A stretch of 12,232 bases of DNA from an uncultured Catenibacterium sp. (GCF_900764565.1 NZ_CAAFOM010000308.1:1-12232), one strand, 5' to 3'. Numbered from the stretch's first letter, positions 1 to 6,509 are shown. Translations and numbers: made by a program. Notes: generated from the letters alone by a model not told the origin.

Positions 1-295
1 ACTTCTTTATCTCATCATATGTAGCCTTAGTCTCTGCAGATGTTATATCCATATCATCAAGTTCAATCGTGACATTAATGTAATCATCCAGCTTTTGTTT
101 CAGTTGGGACAAAAGAACAACCATCTCGCAAGTTCACGTTCTTCACCATTGAATGAATAATATACAATCAATGTATCACTGAGACCACCTGTAACAGTCA
201 AGGTGGCATCACTTTCTGAATATTAGGTATTATAAGTACATCCTGATAATGTGATCAACATCAAGCATAAGAATGTAATGATTGATTTTTTTTAT
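1..295 (-). pseudogene. Decayed small lipoprotein gene, cut by the window edge
   Basis: On the minus strand a ribosome binding site (AGAGGA, plus-strand 302-307) precedes what should be a start codon at 293-295, but that codon is ATA. A run of eight A then puts the frame off by one. Dropping one A restores a lipoprotein signal peptide, K-K-S-I-I-T-F-L-C-L-M-L-I-T followed by the lipobox L-S-G-C. Soon after the lipobox Cys there is an in-frame TAA. Beyond it the frame reads Y-S-E-S-D-A-T-L-T-V-T-G-G and ends again, and a different frame continues with L-K-Q-K-L-D-D-Y-I-N-V-T-I-E-L. The gene therefore carries a lost start, a homopolymer slip, a nonsense codon and a frameshift. The layout of a short lipoprotein with a small beta-rich domain recalls DUF1307/YehR-like lipoproteins, but that is a guess. 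Confidence 0.6.
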
Positions 296-316
296 AAAAA
301 ATCCTCTTTGAACCTC

Positions 317-325
317 ATTATAACA
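317..325 (-). promoter_or_regulatory. Extended -10 promoter of the decayed lipoprotein gene
   Basis: On the minus strand the sequence reads TGTTATAAT: a perfect TATAAT (plus 317-322) with the TGn extension (323-325). It lies about 20 bases upstream of the lost start codon. No good -35 box is visible at 16-18 bases, as is common with extended -10 promoters. The promoter seems intact although the gene is not. Confidence 0.45.
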
Positions 326-428
326 TATTTCCTAGAAAAAATAATGAGTTCACAATGTGTTCATAGATAAAAAGCATAATAGTACCTGTAAAGAGAAAAC
401 AACTCCCTATAATAATCAAAGCTTCTTT
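318..428 (-). pseudogene. Remnant of a small single-TM peptide gene (copy B)
   Basis: A minus-strand frame from 428 down to a TAA at 318-320 reads A-L-I-I-I-G-S-C-F-L-F-T-G-T-I-M-L-F-I-Y-E and then H-I-V-N-S. This is a short hydrophobic helix ending in Tyr-Glu. The frame opens directly after a TAA and has no ATG in the right place. It aligns without gaps over 18 codons with the small peptide frame at 6926-6979: L-F-T, Y-E and V-N are shared, and I count 38 of 54 bases identical. A GGGAGT box lies just upstream of the helix (minus strand, plus 402-407) and a second one preceded by GAA at 459-464, as at the other copy. It is probably a decayed paralogue of that locus. The size and single TM resemble type I toxin or holin-like peptides, but no family is recognised. 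Confidence 0.4.
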
Positions 429-489
429 TTACCAAGAGTGATTCCTAAAATTTCCTAAACTCCCTTCAAAAATAACTCTTGAAATAAAC

Positions 490-521
490 AACGATCAGGC
501 TTCCCTTCCTGATCGTTTTGT
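490..521 (-). terminator. Intrinsic terminator of the cupin operon
   Basis: A perfect 10-bp inverted repeat, AACGATCAGG (490-499) and CCTGATCGTT (508-517), has an 8-base loop. It lies directly after the cupin stop codon on the minus strand. T-rich sequence flanks it on both sides, so it can act in either direction. On the minus strand the tract after the stem is GTTTATTT. Confidence 0.8.
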
Positions 522-522
522 T

Positions 523-939
523 TTATTTCAATTTTAGATATTCTTCTTCATCCACTGCTTCAAGCCACTCGTTTGAGGCATTTTTATTTGGTACACTTTC
601 TGCAATATGTACAAAATAGCTTTTGGGTGCTGCACCATGCCAATGTTTGATTTCTGGCGCAATATAAACTGTATCACCTACATTGAGTTCCTGAGCAGGT
701 TTTCCCCATTCCTGATAATAACCTCTTCCAGCCGTACATAATAAGATCTGTCCTGCGCCATGATGGATATGCCAGTTGTTTCTGCATCCTGGTTCAAAAG
801 TGACATTAGAAATATTTACTTCTTGATTATTAATAGGATAGAGATAACTATCACCTACAAAATACTTCGCATACGCTGTATTGAGTTCTCCAATAGGATA
901 AGGACTCTGTTTTTTGATATCTTCTAAACTATAATTCAT
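523..939 (-). CDS. Small cupin-domain protein
   Basis: A 138-residue single-domain cupin (double-stranded beta-helix). Cupin motif 1 is G51-x5-H57-x-H59-x4-Q64-x6-G71, with Gln where Glu is usual. Motif 2 is G88-x6-P95-x3-H99-x-H101. His57, His59, Gln64 and His101 or His99 would bind a metal ion. The start chosen, at 937-939, has GGAGG nine bases upstream; longer starts would run into the neighbouring gene. One base separates it from the stop codon of the upstream decarboxylase-like gene, so the two are in one operon and probably translationally coupled. Small cupins of this type are often encoded next to carboxymuconolactone-decarboxylase-family proteins, and some are fused to them. The substrate is unknown; a small-molecule redox or detoxification role is inference. 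Confidence 0.85.
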   Translation of the reverse strand: MNYSLEDIKKQSPYPIGELNTAYAKYFVGDSYLYPINNQEVNISNVTFEPGCRNNWHIHHGAGQILLCTAGRGYYQEWGKPAQELNVGDTVYIAPEIKHWHGAAPKSYFVHIAESVPNKNASNEWLEAVDEEEYLKLK

Positions 940-940
940 A

Positions 941-1633
941 TTATTTTTCCTCCATTTCATGTATACATCTAATTGCATTTAAAGTACGTGGATAACCAAT
1001 ATAAGGCATGCAGTTAGAAATCACATTAATAAGATAATGTGCATCATTACCTACATGGAAGTTTCCACCAATATGAGATTTTAATTGAGATTCTGTACCT
1101 AATGCAGATAGAAAACAGAAAGTAATCATTTCTCTTTGTGCACCTGTAAGACCTATTCTTGTATAGTTATCACCAAAACAGTTACCTGCCAGCCATCTCT
1201 TGATGTGACGTTCTTCTTCAGGACCACTTGTTTGGAATCCTCTCATATGTTCACCAAAGAGTTCACATTGTTTTTCATTACCAAGTTCTATACGATTGTC
1301 TCTGTTTGTGGTAGACGCATTCTTTAATGGTTTATCCACATGTTTATTCATAATAGTAAGGAATGGATATACTATACCAATTCCTAGATATGCTACAGCC
1401 TGGTAAAGAACTTCCTGGATTTCATCAGGTGTAAGGTACTTCAATAAATCCTCTAACATATCCTTAAATAAATCATAAGACTTGGTACCTACAAGTACTG
1501 CAGTAATAGATAAGTAACGACTCTTATCATCTAGAGTAGTATCATCTATCACTTCTTCACCAATAAAATGTGAATAAAAGTCATAAAATTCTGGATCTTT
1601 GTCTTTAAAGTTTTCCATAAATGTATACTTCAT
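941..1633 (-). CDS. Carboxymuconolactone decarboxylase family protein, two CMD domains
   Basis: A 230-residue alpha-helical protein with two CMD-like domains, about residues 19-97 and 145-227. The second keeps the classic pattern of Q-R-E (Glu168), then L-x-A-L-G, then Q-L-K-S-H (His187), and G-Y-P-R-T-L-N-A near the end. The family includes gamma-carboxymuconolactone decarboxylase and AhpD-like thiol peroxidases. No CxxC is present, so an AhpD-type peroxidase is unlikely. The first domain lacks the Glu/His signature and may only help dimerise. The start at 1631-1633 has GAGGTGA upstream. It is the first gene of a two-gene operon with the cupin and is divergent from a LysR regulator, which probably controls it. 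The real substrate cannot be read from sequence. Confidence 0.85.
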   Translation of the reverse strand: MKYTFMENFKDKDPEFYDFYSHFIGEEVIDDTTLDDKSRYLSITAVLVGTKSYDLFKDMLEDLLKYLTPDEIQEVLYQAVAYLGIGIVYPFLTIMNKHVDKPLKNASTTNRDNRIELGNEKQCELFGEHMRGFQTSGPEEERHIKRWLAGNCFGDNYTRIGLTGAQREMITFCFLSALGTESQLKSHIGGNFHVGNDAHYLINVISNCMPYIGYPRTLNAIRCIHEMEEK

Positions 1634-1652
1634 AGTCTTCACCTCTACAAGT

Positions 1653-1682
1653 ATTCTACAAATAAAAAGTAGAAAAGTACAA
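1653..1682 (-). promoter_or_regulatory. Promoter of the CMD-cupin operon
   Basis: On the minus strand TTGTAC (plus 1677-1682) and TAGAAT (plus 1653-1658) are separated by 18 bases. They lie about 20 bases upstream of the CMD start codon. The -10 box overlaps the candidate LysR operator. Confidence 0.5.
1654..1674. promoter_or_regulatory. Candidate LysR operator, TTCTAC-N9-GTAGAA
   Basis: A perfect 6-bp inverted repeat with a 9-base AT-rich spacer lies in the gap between the divergent LysR and CMD genes. This form (dyad containing T-N11-13-A, between regulator and target) is typical of LysR-type binding sites. It covers most of the -10 box of the CMD operon. A further half-site, TCTACAA, occurs at 1644-1650, one helical turn (11 bp) from the copy at 1655-1661. 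Confidence 0.5.
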
Positions 1683-1698
1683 TGCCAGTTTTGTATTA

Positions 1699-1707
1699 TG
1701 CTATAAT
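1699..1707 (+). promoter_or_regulatory. Extended -10 promoter of the LysR gene
   Basis: TGCTATAAT is a perfect TATAAT (1702-1707) with a TGn extension. It lies about 28 bases before the LysR start codon. The -35 region is weak and overlaps the upstream end of the divergent CMD promoter, so the two promoters lie close together and back to back. Confidence 0.6.
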
Positions 1708-1735
1708 GTGGGTGCATAGTGAGGAGGAATATAAA

Positions 1736-2602
1736 ATGATTGAAATTGGACAAGTAGAACAATTATTAGCTGTTTCTAAATATGGAACATTATCTAAAGC
1801 GGCTGAAGCATTACATATCTCTCAGCCAGCTCTTTCTCGTGCCATGCAGAAGCTTGAAGAAGAACTGCAGGTTCCTATTTTTGACCGTGAAAAGAATCGT
1901 ATTACTTTAAATGCGACTGGTAAAGTGGCTGTTGATTATGCACAGAAGGTATTATTTTCTGCGAATGATATGGTGGCTCGTGTACGTGAATATGATCGTA
2001 TGACTCATACAATTAGTATTGGTTCGTGTGCACCTGCACCTTTATGGGACTTAGTACCTTATGCAGGTAAAATATATGAAAACATGGCTGTTTCTTCAGA
2101 AATAAAAATGCCAGATATCCTGTTATCTGGTTTAGAGAATGATTTATATACAGCTGTTGTATTAAATGAGATTCCTGATAATAAAGAGTTATACTATGAG
2201 TTATATGATACAGAAACATTGTATTTCTCATTAGCACCTGATCATCCCCTTGCAGATAGTAAAGCATTATTCTTTAAGAATCTAGATGGTCAGACTATGC
2301 TTCTGTATTCTAGAATTGGTGTATGGTATCCCATGCATTTAGAAACACAGCCTCATACTCATTTTATTCTTCAGGATAATAGAGAAGTATTTATGGATCT
2401 GACTCAGAATTCTACACTTCCTGCATTTATTTCTGATTTATCTATGGAAAGAGATGGTGTACCAAATAATAGAAAGATTATTCCAATCATAGATAAAGAA
2501 GCAACAAATACTTTCTATCTTGTATGTAAGAAAAAGAATAAGAAGTTATTAGAACCACTTTATCGTGCTGTAGAAAAAAGATTAGAAAAGAAAAAGAAGT
2601 AG
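1736..2602 (+). CDS. LysR-family transcriptional regulator
   Basis: A 288-residue LysR-type regulator. The N-terminal winged helix-turn-helix covers about residues 1-60, with the typical pattern A-V-S-K-Y-G-T-L-S-K-A-A-E-A-L-H-I-S-Q-P and then S-R-A-M-Q-K-L-E-E-E-L. The rest is the periplasmic-binding-protein-like effector domain, shorter in places than usual. The start at 1736-1738 follows GAGGAGG at proper distance; an upstream in-frame ATG has no ribosome binding site. Divergent transcription from the CMD-cupin operon, with a dyad between, points to control of that operon and of itself. The C-terminus is Lys-rich. The inducer is unknown. Confidence 0.92.
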   Translation: MIEIGQVEQLLAVSKYGTLSKAAEALHISQPALSRAMQKLEEELQVPIFDREKNRITLNATGKVAVDYAQKVLFSANDMVARVREYDRMTHTISIGSCAPAPLWDLVPYAGKIYENMAVSSEIKMPDILLSGLENDLYTAVVLNEIPDNKELYYELYDTETLYFSLAPDHPLADSKALFFKNLDGQTMLLYSRIGVWYPMHLETQPHTHFILQDNREVFMDLTQNSTLPAFISDLSMERDGVPNNRKIIPIIDKEATNTFYLVCKKKNKKLLEPLYRAVEKRLEKKKK

Positions 2603-2624
2603 TTAATTAAAACTACTTCTTTTT
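2591..2624. terminator. Bidirectional terminator between convergent genes
   Basis: A 14-bp perfect inverted repeat, arms 2591-2604 and 2611-2624, with loop AATTAA. It ends in T-rich sequence on both strands. The stop codon of the LysR gene (2600-2602) is in the left arm and that of the facing gene (2623-2625) is at the end of the right arm. Confidence 0.85.
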
Positions 2625-3039
2625 AAAATCCTAGATAACCTAGAATAGCACTGACATAGAATAAGATACCTGCAACGATTAATAAATAGTTAGACCAAGT
2701 GCTTTTCTTCTTTAAATAGAATGTATTTGCCTGTTCACCTAAATAGATAGGATATTCTTGTCCTTTTACATAATCTTTTTCAATCTTTTCTACTTTAAAT
2801 TCCTGGATAGATGCCTGGTTATACTTCTTTGTACCATAAGAATACTGGAAGATAGGACGACAATATAAGTTATTGACTTTCTTATAACCATGGTAAATTC
2901 CTTTAATTTCTCTTTTATCTTTCTTAAAGAAGATTTCATAGATTCCATAAGCCATGAGTAGTGTTCCTAAAATAATAGATAGGATAATCATGAATGGAGA
3001 TCCTGACTTTAAAGAGAAGAATGAAGTGTTCATATTCAT
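2623..3039 (-). CDS. Two-TM membrane protein, DUF3592-like
   Basis: A 138-residue protein with a TM helix at about 15-38, a soluble middle part, and a second TM helix at about 116-137. The middle contains R-P-I-F-Q-Y-S-Y-G-T-K-K-Y and then Y-V-K-G-Q-E-Y-P-I-Y-L. This matches the usual plan of DUF3592 proteins: a beta-rich domain between two helices, with a Y-x-P-x-x-x-Y type strand and a G-x-x-Y-x-I-Y-Y type strand. The start at 3037-3039 has GGAGG seven bases upstream. The function of the family is unknown. It stands alone, divergent from the O-antigen-ligase-like gene, which may or may not be related in function. Confidence 0.7.
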   Translation of the reverse strand: MNMNTSFFSLKSGSPFMIILSIILGTLLMAYGIYEIFFKKDKREIKGIYHGYKKVNNLYCRPIFQYSYGTKKYNQASIQEFKVEKIEKDYVKGQEYPIYLGEQANTFYLKKKSTWSNYLLIVAGILFYVSAILGYLGF

Positions 3040-3058
3040 AATTCTACCTCCATAGAGT

Positions 3059-3086
3059 ATTCTACCAATATTTTATGAGTAAACAA
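3059..3086 (-). promoter_or_regulatory. Promoter of the DUF3592-like gene
   Basis: On the minus strand TTGTTT (plus 3081-3086), 16 bases, TAGAAT (plus 3059-3064), about 20 bases before the start codon. The octamer ATTCTACC occurs both here (3059-3066) and 18 bases away at 3041-3048, over the ribosome binding site. Confidence 0.45.
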
Positions 3087-3107
3087 TATTTTTTTTGATT
3101 TTTCGTG

Positions 3108-3113
3108 TATAAT
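3108..3113 (+). promoter_or_regulatory. -10 box of the O-antigen-ligase-like gene
   Basis: A perfect TATAAT lies 26 bases before the start codon. No convincing -35 hexamer is seen at normal distance; the region upstream is a T-rich run. Confidence 0.45.
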
Positions 3114-3139
3114 ATGAAATGTAATTAAAGGGGGTTCTC

Positions 3140-4336
3140 ATGGATATTATTAAAAACTTAAAGTCACGTTTTGATTCTGTACAGTGTGATTTTCTTATTG
3201 CGATTGCCGCAATATTCCTTCCTTTCTATATTACTGTTGTGATTCATGCCATTATATTCTTTAAATGGATCAAACAGGGTGAAGTAAAGAAAGGTTATGA
3301 AGAAACAAAACGCAGCAAATATATTATTTTCTTTTCAGCACTTATTTTCTTAACAAGTATCTTTTATCAGAACTGGCCAGGTGCTGGTGTATCATTAGGT
3401 TATTTGATGTTATATAGTATGACACTTGTATATAGACGTCATGCAAGTGAAGAACTATTTGATATAATGTTGAACTTAGTGATTGGTTTAAGTGTATTTG
3501 CAGCTATCTGGGCTATTATTGAATATGTATTCATCTTAAGACAGTTTGATCTTGAGGGATGGTATTTAGTTGTATTTAATGCGCCACAGTATCGTACGAA
3601 TGCGATGTTCTTTAATGCGAACTACTATGCCATGATGATTGAGTTCTTTGTGGCCATATGCTTCTATAAGTTCTTGAAGTATACACATAATCATGGATTC
3701 ATGGATCATATTAAAGAAATAGTGATTATTGGTTTAGTCACATTACTTAATTTATTCTGTCTTTATTTAACAGGTTGTCGTACTGCATGGCCTGCTCTTG
3801 CAGGTGGTCTTGCGATTATGTTGTTGTTTAATCGTAATTATAAGAGCTTTGGTGGTATTTGTGCTGTAGGTGCAGCTGGTGTTGGTTTCTTTATTGCGAA
3901 ACCACAATATATTCCACGTATGAGCAATATTGTGAAATACTTAGGTGTAAGAAAACATATCTGGGAAGTCGCTATCCAGAACATTAAGACACATTTCTTA
4001 TTTGGTGAAGGGCCTATGACATATTGGCATATTTATGCACAATATAATGGGCATCCTACACAGCATTCACATAATATCTTTATTGATCCTGTTTTATGTT
4101 TTGGGATTATTGGGTTATTAGTGATTGCACCGTTCTTCATTGAAAATATTAAACGTTTATATCGCTTATTAAGATCTAAGTGTAATCCTACTCTTGTGGC
4201 TTTGATTGTAGGTTATATTGTGATGATCTATATTCATGGATTATTAGATTACACAATCTTCTTTGTATCAACTGGATTCTTATTTGCGATGATAGTAAGC
4301 AGTTTTGACATTTATAGAAAAGAAATCGATCAATAA
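3140..4336 (+). CDS. O-antigen ligase / polymerase family membrane protein (Wzy_C)
   Basis: A 398-residue polytopic membrane protein with roughly ten or more TM helices. The signature of the O-antigen ligase/polymerase family is present: L-T-G-C-R-T-A-W (210-217) in a TM helix, then a large extracellular loop with R271 and W275, G-E-G-P (289-292), and H-S-H-N (309-312) followed by G-I-I-G. Known members (WaaL, Wzy) move or polymerise undecaprenyl-linked glycans at the outer face of the membrane. In a Gram-positive the likely substrate is a cell-wall or capsular polysaccharide. The start follows AAAGGGGG at nine bases. No glycosyltransferase or capsule genes are nearby, so it is an orphan here. 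Family assignment is firm; substrate is unknown. Confidence 0.85.
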   Translation: MDIIKNLKSRFDSVQCDFLIAIAAIFLPFYITVVIHAIIFFKWIKQGEVKKGYEETKRSKYIIFFSALIFLTSIFYQNWPGAGVSLGYLMLYSMTLVYRRHASEELFDIMLNLVIGLSVFAAIWAIIEYVFILRQFDLEGWYLVVFNAPQYRTNAMFFNANYYAMMIEFFVAICFYKFLKYTHNHGFMDHIKEIVIIGLVTLLNLFCLYLTGCRTAWPALAGGLAIMLLFNRNYKSFGGICAVGAAGVGFFIAKPQYIPRMSNIVKYLGVRKHIWEVAIQNIKTHFLFGEGPMTYWHIYAQYNGHPTQHSHNIFIDPVLCFGIIGLLVIAPFFIENIKRLYRLLRSKCNPTLVALIVGYIVMIYIHGLLDYTIFFVSTGFLFAMIVSSFDIYRKEIDQ

Positions 4337-4360
4337 GGCAATGATTCATTGCCTTTTTAT
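4335..4360 (+). terminator. Intrinsic terminator directly before the cysteine desulfidase RBS
   Basis: Stem AAGGCAATG (4335-4343), loop ATT, stem CATTGCCTT (4347-4355), then TTTTTAT. It begins in the stop codon of the upstream gene. The ribosome binding site AAAGGAG (4361-4367) of the next gene follows with no gap, so the U-tract and the Shine-Dalgarno are adjacent. It may be a plain terminator or an attenuator. Confidence 0.75.
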
Positions 4361-4373
4361 AAAGGAGAAAAAA

Positions 4374-5630
4374 ATGGACAAAGAACTGTATGAGACTTAT
4401 GTAAGAATCTTAAATAAGGAACTCGTAACTGCTATGGGATGTACAGAACCTATCGCAATTGCGTATGCAGGAAGTCTCGCAAGAAAGACATTAGGTGGTA
4501 TGCCAAACAAGATATTGATTGAAGTCAGTGGTAATATCATCAAGAATGTCAAGAGTGTTATTGTGCCTCACACTCATGGAAACAAAGGTATTGAAACAGC
4601 GGCCTGTATTGGAATTACAGGTGGAGATGCAGAAGCAGAATTAGAGGTTATTAGTCATGTTAAGGAAGAAGATATTATTGCGATGACTGAACTGATGAAG
4701 AATGCTTCTATTAAGGTACAGCCTTTAGAATCCCCTTATTCTTTAGATATTCGTTTAACTGTATCTAATGATGAACATGAAGCAATGGTACATATCGCAG
4801 GAACACATACACATATTGTAGAAATGACTAAAGATAATGAAACAATTGTATGTGGAGAAGCATTGAAACAAACTATAGATGAAGATTACCTCACTCTTAC
4901 TATGCATGATATTTATACTTTTGCGAAGGAAGTAGAAATAGAAGATATTAAAGAGTTATTAGATCAGATGATTGAGTGTAATACTGCCATTGCACAGGAA
5001 GGAATGCATGGTGATTATGGCGCAAATATTGGTAAGGTCATTGCGATTAGAAAAGATTTACCAAGCTTATTAAAAGCCTATGCAGCAGCTGGTAGTGATG
5101 CCAGAATGAATGGCTGTGAGTTACCTGTAGTCATTAATTCTGGTAGTGGTAACCAGGGATTAACTGTATCAGTCCCTTTAATCATTTATGCAGAAAGAGA
5201 ACATCTAGATCAAGAAGCATTATATCGTGCTCTAGTGATTTCTAACTTAACAGCCATTCATTTAAAGAATGAGATTGGTCGTTTATCTGCTTTCTGTGGT
5301 GCAGTAAGTGCAGGTGCTGCATGTGGTGCAGGACTTGCTTATTTAAAGGGTGCAAGTGAAGAAGTGATGAATCATACAATCGTGAATGCCTTAGCTATTA
5401 CTTCAGGTATTATTTGTGATGGTGCGAAAGCAAGCTGTGCTGCAAAGATTGCGGTAAGTGTAGAAGCTGGTATTCTAGGTTATGATATGTATATGAATGG
5501 TCAGCAGTTCTATGGTGGAGATGGTATTATTTCTAAGGGTATAGAAAATACAATCCATAACATCGGTGTATTAGGAAGTCAGGGTATGGCTTCTACTGAC
5601 CAGGAAATTATTAAAATTATGTGTGAATAG
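4374..5630 (+). CDS. cyuA: Probable L-cysteine desulfidase (CyuA/UPF0597 family, serine dehydratase alpha-like)
   Basis: A 418-residue full-length member of the UPF0597/CyuA family. It starts with the family hallmark M-G-C-T-E-P (Cys23) and has N-G-C-E-L-P-V-V-I-N-S-G-S-G-N-Q-G (246-262), Cys308, and I-I-C-D-G-A-K-A-S-C (Cys348, Cys355). Characterised members (Methanocaldococcus L-cysteine desulfidase, E. coli CyuA/YhaM) use an iron-sulfur cluster to break L-cysteine into pyruvate, ammonia and sulfide. Cys23, 308, 348 and 355 are the likely cluster and catalytic ligands here; this is inference from their conservation. The start at 4374 has AAAGGAG six bases upstream; an earlier in-frame ATG lies inside the preceding gene and has no such site. 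No promoter stronger than an isolated TTGACA (4305-4310) was found upstream. Some family members have been annotated as serine dehydratase-like. Confidence 0.88.
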   Translation: MDKELYETYVRILNKELVTAMGCTEPIAIAYAGSLARKTLGGMPNKILIEVSGNIIKNVKSVIVPHTHGNKGIETAACIGITGGDAEAELEVISHVKEEDIIAMTELMKNASIKVQPLESPYSLDIRLTVSNDEHEAMVHIAGTHTHIVEMTKDNETIVCGEALKQTIDEDYLTLTMHDIYTFAKEVEIEDIKELLDQMIECNTAIAQEGMHGDYGANIGKVIAIRKDLPSLLKAYAAAGSDARMNGCELPVVINSGSGNQGLTVSVPLIIYAEREHLDQEALYRALVISNLTAIHLKNEIGRLSAFCGAVSAGAACGAGLAYLKGASEEVMNHTIVNALAITSGIICDGAKASCAAKIAVSVEAGILGYDMYMNGQQFYGGDGIISKGIENTIHNIGVLGSQGMASTDQEIIKIMCE

Positions 5631-5658
5631 TAAAAGCTGCCGATTATGGCAGCTTTTA
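5631..5658. terminator. Bidirectional terminator between convergent genes
   Basis: An 11-bp perfect inverted repeat, arms 5631-5641 and 5648-5658, loop GATTAT. The core is AAAAGCTGCC/GGCAGCTTTT, giving U-rich ends on both strands. It separates the cysteine desulfidase gene from the convergent deacetylase gene, whose stop codon (5656-5658) is in the right arm. Confidence 0.85.
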
Positions 5659-6408
5659 GTGTCCTATTTCATCATATGTATATAAGTGTATATCATGTTC
5701 ATTAAGATAGTCTTTGAGTTCTTTTGAACATAACATATCTGCTTCTTTTGTACGATCAATTGTGAGAGAAGAAGTACGTAGTATTTGTGCATCAAGATAA
5801 CCTGGATGACATACTAATAAGTCACAGCCATCATCATGGGCATTTTCTACCATCTCTTTAAATGATTTAAAAGGATCATATCCTTCCTTCATACTTTCCA
5901 TATGCATATAGAGTTTTTCTCCAGCAAGATCAACAGGTGTTCCATCAAAAGAAATATCATTGAATTTTAAATTGTGTCTTTTCGCAACAATTTCAATCCC
6001 CTTCAACAAATTATCACTGGCCACTGCATGGACTTCAAAATAAGAAGGTTCTTGATGAGTGATTTCTTTAAATCTTTCATATTGTGCTTCTATTTCTATA
6101 ATGGCTTCTTCTAGTACCACAAAGTCTTCTTTACTTTGTCTATAGGTTCTACTTGATTTAAATTGTCCATTCTCATCTACAAGACTAGGAATAAGCTTTG
6201 GATCACTCACAGGTGTTCCAATACATACATTGGTATGCTGTCCTAAACAGATATCTAAATCCTTTACAAGTTCATAGCCTTCTACTGAATCAGGCATATT
6301 CACCATAAAACCAATATTCTCAATCACACCATTTTTTACTGTATCATAGATACCATAATTCACACCTCGGCTGTAACCTAAATCATCAGCACGTACCATT
6401 ATCTTCAT
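5656..6408 (-). CDS. ChbG/YdjC-family carbohydrate deacetylase
   Basis: A 250-residue ChbG/YdjC-fold deacetylase. The N-terminus has the motif R-A-D-D-L-G-Y-S (Asp8, Asp9), followed by G-Q-H-T-N (His58) and E-V-H-A (His127). These are the metal-binding Asp-His-His set of the family. H-P-G (201-203) near the end is also conserved. E. coli ChbG removes one acetyl group from chitobiose or chitotriose; other members act on other N-acetylated sugars. Three ATG codons follow each other after AGGAGG. The third (6406-6408, seven bases away) is the best start; the first is one base from the site and unlikely. It is a single-gene unit facing the cysteine desulfidase gene. A promoter with an overlapping cre box suggests carbon catabolite control, which suits a sugar-use enzyme. 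Confidence 0.88.
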   Translation of the reverse strand: MKIMVRADDLGYSRGVNYGIYDTVKNGVIENIGFMVNMPDSVEGYELVKDLDICLGQHTNVCIGTPVSDPKLIPSLVDENGQFKSSRTYRQSKEDFVVLEEAIIEIEAQYERFKEITHQEPSYFEVHAVASDNLLKGIEIVAKRHNLKFNDISFDGTPVDLAGEKLYMHMESMKEGYDPFKSFKEMVENAHDDGCDLLVCHPGYLDAQILRTSSLTIDRTKEADMLCSKELKDYLNEHDIHLYTYDEIGH

Positions 6409-6421
6409 CATCATTCCTCCT

Positions 6422-6494
6422 AAATAAAAATGATCCTGGTTATCATACTTATTATATATATACAATACATAATAAGATCATACCGCCAGGATCA
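6422..6494 (-). promoter_or_regulatory. Structured leader of the deacetylase gene, terminator-like hairpin
   Basis: In the transcript, TGATCCTGG (minus strand, plus 6486-6494) pairs perfectly with CCAGGATCA (plus 6431-6439). Inside it, CTTATTAT pairs with ATAATAAG (plus 6455-6476 region), leaving an internal loop and an AT-rich apical loop. The closing stem is followed by TTTTTATTT and then AGGAGG. This looks like a terminator or attenuator placed between the promoter and the ribosome binding site. No known riboswitch class is recognised. Confidence 0.45.
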
Positions 6495-6509
6495 CTTCTT
6501 TCTATATCT

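Noticed and set aside
1136..1327. Plus-strand open frame inside the CMD gene
   Set aside because: Antisense to a conserved domain, no start signals, composition unlike a real protein.
2013..2267. Minus-strand open frame inside the LysR gene
   Set aside because: Antisense to the effector domain, no ribosome binding site.
4305..4333. TTGACA with 17-base spacing as a promoter for the cysteine desulfidase gene
   Set aside because: The hexamer at -10 distance is GATCAA, a poor match, and a terminator would follow at once. Kept only as a remark.
6440..6484. Possible 9-codon leader peptide in the deacetylase leader (minus strand, M-I-L-L-C-I-V-Y-I)
   Set aside because: No ribosome binding site, and the codons show no run for one amino acid as in classic attenuators. 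The start is simply part of the hairpin arm.
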